This document shows positions 9,077 through 17,842 of a stretch of DNA of 64,000 nucleotides, one piece after another. The position numbers and the translations under genes are program-made. Below the pieces are notes generated by a model. The model saw only the letters and a program-made list of their open reading frames with translations, was not told the origin of the DNA and made no database searches. Numbering within the stretch: the stretch's first letter is position 1; each line of letters begins with the position of its first letter. The stretch is from an uncultured cyanobacterium (GTDB lineage: Bacteria > Cyanobacteriota > Cyanobacteriia > Cyanobacteriales > Nostocaceae): positions 1 to 64,000 of the forward strand of contig CAINGU010000015.1 of NCBI GenBank assembly GCA_903848645.1, read 5' to 3'.

Positions 9077-9459
9077 GGGTATATCCTCGACTTTACTAAA
9101 TTAGCAAAGATGCTTTATTTATACTGACTATTACTGATAATGGTTTCTGATCAAGACTAAATAAAATTAAGATAGTCATAGTAAAATGCAGCTTTAATTA
9201 CTATATACACTGTTGTAATCTATGCTTTTACGTTTTGGATATAGTAATAAGCCCCATATTTACTCTTTATTTTGCGACATAGAAGAAGTAAGTAGTAGGG
9301 AATAGGAGGTAGGGGCGCAGGGTCTGCGCCCAATCAGAAAAAAGAGGTAGGGGTGCAGATCCCGCGCCCAATCAGAAAAAAGAGGTAGGGGTGCAGATCC
9401 CGCGCCCAATCAGAAAAAAGATGTTTCCCAATTACCAATTCCCCATTCCCCATCCAGTT
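9077..9459. other. Intergenic region with repeat cluster
   Basis: This 383-nt region lies between two minus-strand genes. Its first 220 nt are AT-rich with nothing recognisable. The second half holds three tandem 38-bp repeats (9307-9420), then degenerate CCAATTACCAATTCCCC-type heptamers up to the purB stop. Confidence 0.6.
9307..9420. repeat. Three tandem 38-bp repeats with GC-rich hairpins
   Basis: Units run 9307-9344, 9345-9382 and 9383-9420. Each begins AGGTAGGGG and ends CAATCAGAAAAAAG. Unit 1 carries the perfect GGGCGCAG/CTGCGCCC hairpin; units 2 and 3 are identical to each other and carry GGGTGCAGATCCCGCGCCC, where the hairpin has decayed. There is no unique spacer, so this is not a CRISPR array. 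It lies just downstream of the purB stop. Confidence 0.88.
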
Positions 9460-10755
9460 CTAAATACCCAGTCGTTGATAAACTTGTTCTAAATGCTTGA
9501 GATGGTGTTGTGGATCAAAACAGGCTTCTATCTCTGCTGATGACAAGTTTTGAGTAACGCGAGGATCTTTGCTGATTAAATCCCGGAAGTTGCCTTCTGG
9601 TTTGTTCCAAGCAGTGTGGGCGCTTTCTTGGACTATAGAGTATGCTTCTTCTCGATTCAGTCCTTTGTCAATTAAGGTGAGTAATACTCTTTGACTAAAG
9701 ACTACTCCACCATAACAGTTGAGATTTCGTGCCATGTTTTCGGGATAAACCAACAGGTTATTTACCAATTGGGTGATTTCATGCAGCATAAAATGAGTCA
9801 AAATGCAAGCATCTGGTAAAACTACCCGTTCTACAGAACTATGGGAAATATCCCGTTCGTGCCATAAAGCTACGTTTTCTAATACTGCACCTGCATGACT
9901 TCTCACCAATCGCGCCATCCCTGTTAACCGTTCGGAACGGATAGGATTACGCTTGTGAGGCATAGCACTAGAACCTTTTTGCCCTTTAGCGAAAAATTCT
10001 TCAACTTCTAAAACGTCTGTTTTTTGTAGGTTACGGATTTCTACAGCAAACCGTTCGATGGATGCAGCAAGTAATGCTAACTGTTGCACAAAGTCAGCAT
10101 GAATATCGCGGGAAATTACCTGAGTGGAAGCAGTATCGGGTTTGAGTCCGAGTTTTGCACAAGCGATCGCTTCTACACGAGGTTCAATATTGGCGTAAGT
10201 TCCCACAGCACCGGATATTTTACCGACAGCGATGGTTTTCTTGAGAATTTGCAGCCGTTCTTGGTGTCGTAACACTTCCGCTAACCAACCAGCTAATTTA
10301 AAGCCAAAGGTAATGGGTTCAGCATGAATACCATGCGATCGCCCAATCATTACCGTATTTCGGTGGGCTGTGGCTTTTTTGCGAATTGCCTCAATTACAT
10401 CTTCTAGGCGTTTTAACAACAGATCCAAACTAGCAACTAATTGTAGTGCTAAAGCAGTATCTAAGACATCAGAACTTGTTAGACCTAAGTGAATATATCT
10501 TCCAGCATCACCTACATATTCATTAACATTTGTCAAAAAGGCAATCACATCATGACGGACTTCCGCCTCAATTTCTAGCACCCGCTTCGGGTCAAAATTC
10601 GCCTTAGCCTTAATTTCCTCTACCGCTGCTGCTGGAATATAACCCAGTTCTGCCTGTGCTTCGCAAACCGCGATCTCTACATCTAGCCAGGTTTTCAGCT
10701 TATAGGTTTCACTCCACAAATCGCCCATTTCGGGCAAAGTATAACGCTCAATCAC
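9460..10755 (-). CDS. purB: Adenylosuccinate lyase
   Basis: It acts twice in purine synthesis, cleaving SAICAR to AICAR and adenylosuccinate to AMP, releasing fumarate. The 431-residue protein shows the fumarase/aspartase-superfamily blocks: GLTSSDVLDT at 91-100, GRSHGIHAEP with the general acid H141, and the signature SSAMPHKRNP at 262-271 on the flexible catalytic loop. The length is normal. The reading frame begins at a GTG (10755) since the family's usual N-terminus MIERYTLPEMG is encoded right from there and no in-frame ATG lies upstream. Monocistronic by spacing. Confidence 0.96.
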   Translation of the reverse strand: MIERYTLPEMGDLWSETYKLKTWLDVEIAVCEAQAELGYIPAAAVEEIKAKANFDPKRVLEIEAEVRHDVIAFLTNVNEYVGDAGRYIHLGLTSSDVLDTALALQLVASLDLLLKRLEDVIEAIRKKATAHRNTVMIGRSHGIHAEPITFGFKLAGWLAEVLRHQERLQILKKTIAVGKISGAVGTYANIEPRVEAIACAKLGLKPDTASTQVISRDIHADFVQQLALLAASIERFAVEIRNLQKTDVLEVEEFFAKGQKGSSAMPHKRNPIRSERLTGMARLVRSHAGAVLENVALWHERDISHSSVERVVLPDACILTHFMLHEITQLVNNLLVYPENMARNLNCYGGVVFSQRVLLTLIDKGLNREEAYSIVQESAHTAWNKPEGNFRDLISKDPRVTQNLSSAEIEACFDPQHHLKHLEQVYQRLGI

Positions 10756-11504
10756 ATTCGGGCATCTAATACAACCGTCATATTCTACATTGTAAATTAC
10801 CCACTATAAACCATATCGCTACTAGATCACCTTCCTATTTAAATTATGAATATCTTCACAATAAAATTCATGACTTCTTTAAAAACTCAGCTATCTTCTT
10901 GCTAACTAATCATTTAGTCTGACATATATCCACTATTTTCTAACTAGAGAAGTCCTATTTGATTTGGGAAAAAACAGCATAATCATATACTTTTATTCTT
11001 GCCTGTTCCCTGTTTATACAAGTTATTACAGAATCAATAATGATTACTATATGTCAACAAATATTTTTATTAACTTAGCATTAAAACATGAGTGAAAAAA
11101 TAGAGCAATCCTTAATGAGTTATCAACAAACCTTCTTAACCTTTAGTTAAAGGATAAATGATAACATGAATGAACCTACTATTTTCAAGGGGAACAGCAT
11201 CTACTCTGTGATTATACTCCAGATCAAGCCTACAAAATCTCTATCATGAAGAGGATGCTATTGCTATAGTTTATGAATCAGGATAAATCATGTAAAAAAT
11301 CTAATATTAAAATCTGGCTGATAAATTAAGATTGGCCAAGATATTTTGGGAATACTAAATTATTACACCTTATAAATTTAACTTTTTGTAGGCTGAATTT
11401 ATTCGGCTTAGATATTTAAGAGTAAAATAAGTAACATTTCCCTTTATTTAAGCAATAATGGGAAAGACCAAAACCAATATTAACTTCAGGTTAAGGATTG
11501 AAAA
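10756..11504. other. Long divergent intergenic region, purB/histidine kinase
   Basis: This 749-nt region separates purB from the histidine kinase gene. It is AT-rich. Two short coding-like stretches in different frames (about 11174-11266 and 11236-11286) might be a frameshifted gene remnant, but they are too short to call. No RNA gene or strong hairpin was recognised. Promoters for both flanking genes must lie here. Confidence 0.5.
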
Positions 11505-12878
11505 ATGCTGGCTATACATAGCATTAAAAATGTGGATCAGCTAAATCTCAAACTGGAATCAACTTTACAGGAATTACCAGTTTGGACAATTCAAATTGAA
11601 ACAAATCGTCCAGGTAATGAATTAGCAAAGCTTTTTGAAGAAGATCCTTTACTCCCAGGGATTATTTTAACTAAAGACCAAAAATATGTAGGCATGATTT
11701 CCCGACGGCTATTTTTTGAGCAAATGAGTCGTCCCTATGGTTTAGGACTGTTTGCTGGCCGGCCTATTGAATATCTTTATAATTTTTTGCAACCCAAGAC
11801 ATTTGTTTATCCAGAGGATACACCAATTGTCGAAGCAACTCAAATAGCTTTAGGGCGCTCGCACAAACACGTATATGAACCAATGGTGATTACAGATCAA
11901 TCTTACGAGTATGGATTACTAGATTTTCATCAGTTACTTTTAGCCAATTCCCAAATTCATGTTTTAACGTTAAATCGCCTCCAAAAAGAAAAAGAAAAAG
12001 CCAGAATAGCCAAAGCTGACTTTCGTGATCTTCAGCATAACTATAGCCGATTATTACAAAATGACAAAATGATCGCCTTGGGACAATTAGTAGCTGGTAT
12101 TGCCCATGAAATCAATAATCCCATGAATTTTATTTATGGCAACCTCAATTATGCCATTGAATATGTTAAAGACCTACTTTACATGATGAGCCGTTATCAG
12201 GAAGAACCATCCTATAATGATGTACTCTTGCAAGCTAAAGAACAAGGAATTGAAATAGAATTTATTATCGAAGATTTGCCAAAATTATTATCTTCCATGA
12301 AAGTTGGCGCTACAAGAATCAATGAAATTGTCCTATCATTACGTAACTTTTCTCGACTAGATCAAGCAGAAATTAAACCCGTTGATATTCATGAAGGCAT
12401 AGAAAACACTTTAATAATTCTCAAACATAATTTAAAAGCTAAACCTGATCGGTTAGAAATTGAAATCATTAGAGAATATGACGAACTACCTTTAATAGAG
12501 TGCTATGCAGGACAACTAAATCAAGTATTTATGAATATTCTTGCCAATGCTATTGATGCTCTTTCAGAAAGTGATAATTTAATTCTAAAAACGCGCAAAA
12601 ATCTGCAAATTCGGATTTGTACAGAATTAACTAATGACAATTATATTACTATTCGTATTGCCGATAATGGTTTAGGCATACCAGAGGATGTACAAAAGCG
12701 ATTATTTGATCCATTTTTTACGACAAAACCAGTTGGAAAAGGCACAGGATTAGGATTATCAATTAGCTATCAAATTGTAGTTGAAAAACATGGTGGTCAA
12801 CTTTCTTGTATATCTACACCCGGAGAAGGTTGTGAGTTTATGATCAAAATCCCAGTTGTTTTCAATAAATTAGAATAA
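11505..12878 (+). CDS. Sensor histidine kinase with N-terminal CBS-like region
   Basis: This 457-residue soluble kinase has no membrane segment. Residues about 30-150 resemble a paired CBS-type module (DPLLPGIILTKDQKYVGMISR and a second half ending in GLLDFHQLL). A coiled-coil linker (155-185) leads to the dimerisation domain with phospho-accepting H201 in AGIAHEINNPMNF. The ATPase domain shows an N-box (NILANAIDAL), DNGLGIP and GTGLGLSI. The ligand of the sensory part is unknown. No response regulator is adjacent, so it is an orphan kinase. The gene ends 25 nt from a convergent gene. Start ATG at 11505. Confidence 0.9.
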   Translation: MLAIHSIKNVDQLNLKLESTLQELPVWTIQIETNRPGNELAKLFEEDPLLPGIILTKDQKYVGMISRRLFFEQMSRPYGLGLFAGRPIEYLYNFLQPKTFVYPEDTPIVEATQIALGRSHKHVYEPMVITDQSYEYGLLDFHQLLLANSQIHVLTLNRLQKEKEKARIAKADFRDLQHNYSRLLQNDKMIALGQLVAGIAHEINNPMNFIYGNLNYAIEYVKDLLYMMSRYQEEPSYNDVLLQAKEQGIEIEFIIEDLPKLLSSMKVGATRINEIVLSLRNFSRLDQAEIKPVDIHEGIENTLIILKHNLKAKPDRLEIEIIREYDELPLIECYAGQLNQVFMNILANAIDALSESDNLILKTRKNLQIRICTELTNDNYITIRIADNGLGIPEDVQKRLFDPFFTTKPVGKGTGLGLSISYQIVVEKHGGQLSCISTPGEGCEFMIKIPVVFNKLE

Positions 12879-12903
12879 GTTTTTTGACTTTTGAATTGCG
12901 GTA

Positions 12904-13557
12904 CTATGGGTGGATTTGACTTAAAATAAAGCGCAGACGGTCATAATCATCTTTGAGTAATGTACTCAGATGTCGTCCAGCTTTAATCAACCATTCTCGG
13001 TCATGTTTACGTAACTGATATACTCCCCGAATAACTGCTGCGGCCAAAGAATCTACTGGCGCACCACTAATAAAAAGTAATGTTCGTAAAAAATCTAATT
13101 CTTCCGTAAACTCGATAATTGCTTCTGCTTGACAATGATTAACAGCTTGGTGAATTTGTGGGGGACGGGGTGGCAAATATTGATAGTTTCTGCCGTTATT
13201 ACTATTGATAGATTTTTCCTTAAATCCTACAATTGCCGCTCGAAATTCAGTTTTGAGCATGGAAAATATTTGAGGTTGTTCCTCACGCAAAGCTTCTAAG
13301 GATAACCCTAAAGCAACTGCCCTATGGACAGAATCAATAGGCATAGTTGTGGCATGATAAACCACAGCATAAACTTGATTACCAGATTCTTCATCTACAG
13401 CGCAAACCCAACTACCAAAAGGTGGCATTGGGGGAAAACTCAAGTCTTCTGGTTCTAAACACTGAGCCAAAAATTCCGTAGTTGTGGTTTCAATTATCTC
13501 TGCAAAGTGATGAGAATGGCGATTGTCAATAGTAAACTGTGGTAAAGGTAGACGCAT
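12904..13557 (-). CDS. HAS-barrel-type conserved protein
   Basis: The product is about 217 residues from ATG 13557; an in-frame TTG at 13563 is less likely. The N-terminal half (GSWVCAVDEESGNQVYAVVYHATT) looks like the HAS-barrel beta domain found at the N-terminus of HerA-type ATPases and in cyanobacterial stand-alone proteins; the C-terminal half is helical. No ATPase motif is present. It probably shares a transcript with ndhS, whose gene lies 113 nt upstream on the same strand. Function unknown. Confidence 0.65.
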   Translation of the reverse strand: MRLPLPQFTIDNRHSHHFAEIIETTTTEFLAQCLEPEDLSFPPMPPFGSWVCAVDEESGNQVYAVVYHATTMPIDSVHRAVALGLSLEALREEQPQIFSMLKTEFRAAIVGFKEKSINSNNGRNYQYLPPRPPQIHQAVNHCQAEAIIEFTEELDFLRTLLFISGAPVDSLAAAVIRGVYQLRKHDREWLIKAGRHLSTLLKDDYDRLRFILSQIHP

Positions 13558-13672
13558 AAGCAATTAAAAATTATCAATTAAAAATTAAAAATGAATAAAC
13601 ATATTTTCTGAAGGTGGAATTAGTCAATAGTCTTAGTACAAAACTAATGACAATTGACTAATGAATAAATTA

Positions 13673-13870
13673 TTATTTCCCTTTTTTCTGGACTGTAGTT
13701 TCCACGGGTTCTAATTCTGTGAGACGGAAAGTAATTATTTTATCCCAATTACCACCTTCAAACAGTACAGCCACTTTACCATCACTAATTCGTTGTACAA
13801 GTCCTTCAGACCGATAATATGTATCTGCGGGATTTTTGACGCGAACAGTTGCTCCAGGCAGGATCATCAT
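13673..13870 (-). CDS. ndhS: NAD(P)H dehydrogenase-like complex subunit S
   Basis: This small SH3-like beta-barrel protein is a peripheral subunit of the thylakoid NDH-1 complex, near the ferredoxin docking site, and supports cyclic electron flow. The sequence from [17 protein letters not shown] through [34 protein letters not shown] matches the known cyanobacterial NdhS pattern closely. I take the double ATG at 13870/13867 as start, giving about 65 residues; the open frame begins with a TTG at 13882 that adds four residues. The remaining ndh genes are elsewhere, as is usual. Confidence 0.88.
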   Translation of the reverse strand: MMILPGATVRVKNPADTYYRSEGLVQRISDGKVAVLFEGGNWDKIITFRLTELEPVETTVQKKGK

Positions 13871-13913
13871 ATTTACCTTCAATAGTTTCCTATTAATAGC
13901 TTAATGCTTATCA

Positions 13914-13969
13914 GGGAACAGGGAACAGGGAACAGGGAATAAGGAATAAGGAACAGGGAATAAGGAATA
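13914..13969. repeat. Tandem heptamer array (RGGAAYA), STRR type
   Basis: Eight consecutive 7-nt units of the form GGGAACA, GGGAATA, AGGAATA or AGGAACA run without interruption. Such short tandemly repeated repetitive (STRR) heptamers are typical of heterocystous cyanobacteria. It lies between ndhS and rodA, next to a GGGCGCAGG hairpin. Confidence 0.88.
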
Positions 13970-13980
13970 GACTCCTGAAT

Positions 13981-13999
13981 GGGCGCAGGCCCTGCGCCC
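13981..13999. repeat. GGGCGCAGG palindrome, dispersed repeat
   Basis: GGGCGCAGG at 13981-13989 pairs with CCTGCGCCC at 13991-13999 with one base between. It is the same family as the elements at 4870, 9311 and 57106. It lies right after the rodA stop (minus strand) and may serve as its terminator. Confidence 0.8.
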
Positions 14000-14002
14000 C
14001 TA

Positions 14003-15313
14003 CTAATACTTTTGGCGTTGACGATAATTAGCTACAGATTCTACTATGCCGATAGCAATAAAGTTAGTCAGCATTGCCGAACGCCCATAACTCATCCACG
14101 GTAAGGGAATTCCCGCTACAGGCGCTAAACCAACGGTCATACCGACATTAACAATCACTTGAAACACTATCATGGACAAAACACCAATAGCTAAAAGTGA
14201 ACCAAAGTTATCTTTGGCTGTTTGAGCTACATGAAGCAACCGGAAGCAAATCAAGCAAAAGACAGATAGTAAAATTAAGCAACCCACAAGACCAAATTCT
14301 TCAGCAACAGCCGAGAAAATAAAATCTGTATGCTGTTCAGGAACAAAATTCAGTTGAGTCATGGGACCTTTAAACAAACCCCAGCCCCAAACTTCACCCG
14401 CACCAATAGCAATACGAGATTGAATCAGGTGATAACCAGCACCAAGGGGATCATGTTCAGGATTAATAAATACGCTAAGTCGGTTTTTTTGATATTCCTT
14501 TAATACATGATTCCAGGCAAAAATGCCTAATTCACCACCGAGCATATTTAGACATAATGAAGCAATAGCAGCAAGACCAAAGCGTTTCCACGGCAGACTA
14601 AACCAACCGACTATCCCCATAGCTGCTGCCCACACTAAACCTAATATGCTTAATGATATTTCTTTAGATAAGATTATGGGTGTTGATAATGGCCAAGATA
14701 TACTAAATAGGATTGCTGCCATAACTGGCGAAATCATGAGTATCAACCAGCCAGGGTTGGCATTTGCCCAGTACAACATTCCTAAAAATATTGCCCCAAA
14801 TACTAGTGATGTTGCCAAGTCTGGCTGTAAAAATACCAATGCCCAAGGTACAGCCGTAATTGCCAAGACACGGAAAACACTCTCCAGGGTAGAAGCTGTC
14901 CGCCTATGTAACAAAGCCGCTAAGGTAATGATTAATCCTATCTTGGCAAATTCTGAGGGTTGGACATTAAAACCCGCAATACTAATCCAACGCTGTGCGC
15001 CTTTGGCACTAGTACCAGCAAGCATAACGGCTATTAAACTAAAGTTCGTTAGCCCGTAAATGAACCAATGCCACTGCATGAGGGTTTCATAGCGGCAACG
15101 AGCTAAAAATAAGGCGATAGTTGAGCCAATAGCGGCTGTCAACCAGTGCCACCACCAGTCAGTTACAGGTTGCTTCAGTTCTGTACTCAGAATCATCAGC
15201 CCCCCGAACATACTAACAGCAACGGGGAGAAAAAATAGTAGCCCATCTATTTGTTGCCAGGGCTTAAGCCAAGATTGCCAACGAATTTTAGGGAATGAAG
15301 GTTTTAATAACAT
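14003..15313 (-). CDS. rodA: Peptidoglycan glycosyltransferase RodA (SEDS family)
   Basis: This polytopic inner-membrane enzyme polymerises lipid II glycan strands for lateral wall growth, working with a class B PBP. The 436-residue protein has about ten membrane helices. It shows SEDS signatures: GAQRWISI near 105-112, QPSEFAKIG, LQPDLATSLV (with the conserved Asp), AIGAGEVWGWG, PEQHTDFIFSAVAEEFG and, near the end, GIPLPWMSYGRSAML. The order and motifs favour RodA over FtsW, supported by the QPDLAT and HTDFIF forms; the distinction is moderately sure. Start ATG at 15313, preceded upstream by a long heptamer array. Confidence 0.92.
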   Translation of the reverse strand: MLLKPSFPKIRWQSWLKPWQQIDGLLFFLPVAVSMFGGLMILSTELKQPVTDWWWHWLTAAIGSTIALFLARCRYETLMQWHWFIYGLTNFSLIAVMLAGTSAKGAQRWISIAGFNVQPSEFAKIGLIITLAALLHRRTASTLESVFRVLAITAVPWALVFLQPDLATSLVFGAIFLGMLYWANANPGWLILMISPVMAAILFSISWPLSTPIILSKEISLSILGLVWAAAMGIVGWFSLPWKRFGLAAIASLCLNMLGGELGIFAWNHVLKEYQKNRLSVFINPEHDPLGAGYHLIQSRIAIGAGEVWGWGLFKGPMTQLNFVPEQHTDFIFSAVAEEFGLVGCLILLSVFCLICFRLLHVAQTAKDNFGSLLAIGVLSMIVFQVIVNVGMTVGLAPVAGIPLPWMSYGRSAMLTNFIAIGIVESVANYRQRQKY

Positions 15314-15330
15314 TGTGTGAGGAGGAAGTT

Positions 15331-15412
15331 GGGCAGGGGGCAGGGAGCAGGGGGCAGGGGGCAGGGGGCAGGGGGCAGGGGGCAGGGGGCAGGGGGCAGG
15401 GGGCAGGGGGCA
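15331..15412. repeat. GGGGGCA heptamer array (STRR)
   Basis: Nine perfect GGGGGCA units run from 15350 to 15412, preceded by degenerate copies (GGGCA, GGGGGCA, GGGAGCA). On the minus strand this is a C-rich track immediately upstream of rodA, so the rodA leader RNA or promoter contains TGCCCCC repeats. A pyrimidine-rich block (TTCCTTCTTCC type, about 15431-15500) follows. The G-runs could form a G-quadruplex. Confidence 0.9.
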
Positions 15413-15533
15413 GGGGAGTAGGGAAGAAATTTCCTTCTTCCTTATTTCTTCTTCCTTATTTCTTCTTCCTTCTTCCTTCTTCCTTCCTCCTTCTTTCTTC
15501 TTGTGAACTCCTGACTCCTGACTTCTTTTTTAC

Positions 15534-16604
15534 TTATGTCAAAGCAGCAACTGATACTTTACCTGCTACAGTGAGAGCGATCGCTGTCAGTGCTTTGGCT
15601 GCGGCTGAGTTGGGTTCACCAATAACTATTGGCACACCACTATCACCGCCAATTCTGGTAGAAATTTCTAACGGTACACATCCTAACAGAGGTACTCCTA
15701 ATTCTGCGGCTGTTTTAGAACCACCACCAGAACCAAAAATGTCATATTGCTTATCTGGTTGATCTGGAGGGATAAAATAGCTCATATTTTCCACAATTCC
15801 CAAAACTGGGACATTTAACTGCTGGAACATCCGCAACCCCTTCCGGGAGTCCAACAAAGCTACAGTTTGTGGTGTAGTGACAATTACTGCCCCTGCCATT
15901 GGTACAGATTGGGCTAAAGTTAATTGAGCATCTCCCGTTCCTGGGGGCATATCCACAATTAAATAGTCCAGTTCGCCCCATTCCACTTGATAGAGAAACT
16001 GACGAATCACACCATTAAGCATGGGACCGCGCCAAATTACTGGCTGATCTCGATCAATCAAGAAGCCCATCGAAACTAGTTTAACACCATGATTAAAAGC
16101 CGGTTGAAGGATATCCCCTGCTTCTGTAGACCGGACATTAATTTCGGCATCACTCAAACCCAACATCGTGGGATCATTGGGTCCGTAAATATCTGCATCT
16201 AATAACCCGACTTTTGCCCCGGTTTGTGCTAAAGCAACGGCAATATTTACAGCCACTGTACTTTTACCAACTCCACCTTTACCGCTAGAAACAGCAATAA
16301 TATTTTTTACCCCTGGTACGCCATTGCGGTCTGGTAAGCTTTTTTGCTGGGGTGTTTCTGCTGTTACTTCTACGCTGATATCTGTAACACCTGGTAGTTT
16401 TTGAACAGCTTTTTTACAATCTTCAACAATAAATTCCCGTAAAGGGCAAGCAGGAGTGGTTAACACCAAGGTGAAACTAACCTTGCCACCGTCAATCTTG
16501 ACGTTGCGAATCATATTCAGTTCTACCAGACTTTTGCGAAGTTCTGGATCTTCTACTGGTCGCAACACTTCCAGGACTGAGTGGGAATCTAGGACATCAT
16601 ACAT
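15534..16604 (-). CDS. mrp: Mrp/ApbC-type P-loop ATPase, iron-sulfur cluster carrier
   Basis: This cytoplasmic protein is expected to carry or transfer Fe-S clusters. It has an N-terminal MIP18/DUF59 domain (residues 1-85, with PACPL at 51-55), then the Mrp ATPase with the deviant Walker A SGKGGVGKST at 107-116, a Walker A-prime DADIYGPNDPT and DMPPGTGDAQLT. The usual CxxC cluster-binding pair after ENMSYF is missing; the sequence there is IPPDQPDKQY. I recall the same loss in other cyanobacterial homologues. Start ATG at 16604; 356 residues fits the family. It lies upstream of rodA on the same strand but 220 nt of repeats separate them. Confidence 0.9.
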   Translation of the reverse strand: MYDVLDSHSVLEVLRPVEDPELRKSLVELNMIRNVKIDGGKVSFTLVLTTPACPLREFIVEDCKKAVQKLPGVTDISVEVTAETPQQKSLPDRNGVPGVKNIIAVSSGKGGVGKSTVAVNIAVALAQTGAKVGLLDADIYGPNDPTMLGLSDAEINVRSTEAGDILQPAFNHGVKLVSMGFLIDRDQPVIWRGPMLNGVIRQFLYQVEWGELDYLIVDMPPGTGDAQLTLAQSVPMAGAVIVTTPQTVALLDSRKGLRMFQQLNVPVLGIVENMSYFIPPDQPDKQYDIFGSGGGSKTAAELGVPLLGCVPLEISTRIGGDSGVPIVIGEPNSAAAKALTAIALTVAGKVSVAALT

Positions 16605-16691
16605 AGTGTGTTTACCGTTACCGCTTCTATAAAGCTTAAAAATTTTTCATTTGATAGATACTAGAATCTTAACTTTATTGGGGCAATTGTT

Positions 16692-16726
16692 CAGTTGTCA
16701 GTTGTCAGTTGTCAGTTGTCAGTTGT
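16692..16726. repeat. CAGTTGT heptamer array (STRR)
   Basis: Five perfect tandem copies of CAGTTGT occur just upstream of mrp's start (minus strand) and downstream of the SRPBCC gene stop. It is another member of the heptamer-repeat class seen throughout the window. Confidence 0.9.
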
Positions 16727-16738
16727 TGGTTGTTAGTG

Positions 16739-17269
16739 CTAAAAATCAAAGCAACTACCATTTAGAGATTTTTTCTGGGGTAATGCTGGATTTTCTACGG
16801 ATTCTATCAGCGCACGAGCTACTCGATCTACGTAAGGACGAGACAAAGACCAAATTAGGGGTGATAACCAACCACGTAAAGTTACAGAATAAGACAAGTA
16901 AGATCCACAGAGGGTTGATTCTACTTGGTATGTGACTCTTTCTTCAATCCCAGGAATGGTTAGAATGCGAATACTTAACATCTGCTTGGGATTGACTCGT
17001 TCGACAAAAATCTGGATGGGAATTGGCCAAAACCTTGTCACTGCTTGAAAAATTAAGCCTGGTTTGGGGACTAATCCTAATGGAACGTTGGTGCTTTTGA
17101 GGAGGGGATGCCAAGACACATCTGTTAAGTCCTCCACTTTCTGCCAGAGTTCATCTACAGAGGCAAAACTAATCTCTCGATAGGTTCGCACCAAAGAGGC
17201 ACAAAATCGTCGCCGTTTACGGTGCATGAATTTGGATAACCAACCTGGCATTGTTTTAATCTGTTCCAT
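16739..17269 (-). CDS. SRPBCC (START-like) family protein
   Basis: The 176-residue product fits the helix-grip SRPBCC/polyketide-cyclase fold: an early strand (RTYREISFASVDELWQKVEDL), VSWHPLL, central strands with VERVNPKQMLSIRIL and a long C-terminal helix (residues about 138-162). Such proteins bind hydrophobic ligands or act as cyclases; no ligand can be named. The basic N-terminus (HRKRRRF) is unusual and could bind nucleic acid or membrane. It lies upstream of mrp on the same strand, 135 nt away. Start ATG at 17269. Confidence 0.72.
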   Translation of the reverse strand: MEQIKTMPGWLSKFMHRKRRRFCASLVRTYREISFASVDELWQKVEDLTDVSWHPLLKSTNVPLGLVPKPGLIFQAVTRFWPIPIQIFVERVNPKQMLSIRILTIPGIEERVTYQVESTLCGSYLSYSVTLRGWLSPLIWSLSRPYVDRVARALIESVENPALPQKKSLNGSCFDF

Positions 17270-17842
17270 ACAACTTTGACAATGCTTAACATTGCTTTAA
17301 ATTTTGCCTGATAACTATGACATTTGAGAGAATTGTACTCAAACTCCTCCTGATCTCAAAAAACTAGGCAGAAAATCTGTAAACCAAATAATAAGATTAT
17401 TTCTATGACTGTGAAAACGGGTCTTCAGATATGATATGTGTGAGTTGGAGTAAATTCCGTGCCAATGGAGATTTGAAGGCGTTTTCAACGGTTGTGTTTT
17501 AACGTATAATAAAAAACTGTTTTGGCAGATTAAGCCGGATTTGTGACTGAAAAATTTTGGATTTTAGATTTTGGACCCTAGAATTTTCGGTACAAGCCCT
17601 GCCCCTTCAGGGCGAAATTAATCCAAAATACTCGCTGCGCTGCTTACGCTTCGCTAACGCCAATCTAAAATCAGAGAAGCTCCACACTTGTTTGGTGGAG
17701 TCAATCTAAAATCCAAAATACTCGCTGCGCTGCGTACGCTTCGCTAACGCAAATCCAAAATCCGTTGACTCTCGCTGCTGACAAGTTTTGACAACAAAAA
17801 TTTGTAATTGTTTGGAAATTGTAATTTTAGGTTCGGGAATCT
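17270..17842. other. Divergent intergenic region upstream of hemF, repeat-rich
   Basis: This 573-nt region separates the SRPBCC gene and hemF. The first half has no recognised element. The second half contains GCCCTG/CAGGGC and CTCCAC/GTGGAG hairpins (about 17597-17614 and 17680-17700) and two 40-bp direct repeats. The hemF promoter should be close to 17750-17830. Confidence 0.6.
17621..17750. repeat. Pair of 40-bp direct repeats
   Basis: Copies at 17621-17660 and 17711-17750 start ATCCAAAATACTCGCTGCGC and end CGCTTCGCTAACGC. They differ at a single base (T at 17644, G at 17734) and are spaced by 50 nt containing a CTCCAC/GTGGAG hairpin. They look like a small dispersed repetitive sequence, with flanking AATCTAAAATC/AATCCAAAATC words that may mark insertion boundaries. 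Confidence 0.85.

Noticed and set aside
9307-9420. CRISPR-like array
   Set aside because: The three 38-bp units are directly adjacent with no unique spacers and no cas genes are in the window.
14523-15059. 178-residue open frame on the plus strand inside rodA
   Set aside because: It is antisense to a well-conserved SEDS protein and shows no domain of its own.
15295-15762. 155-residue open frame across the GGGGGCA array
   Set aside because: It translates the heptamer array into a Gly/Gln/Arg repeat and then runs antisense to mrp.
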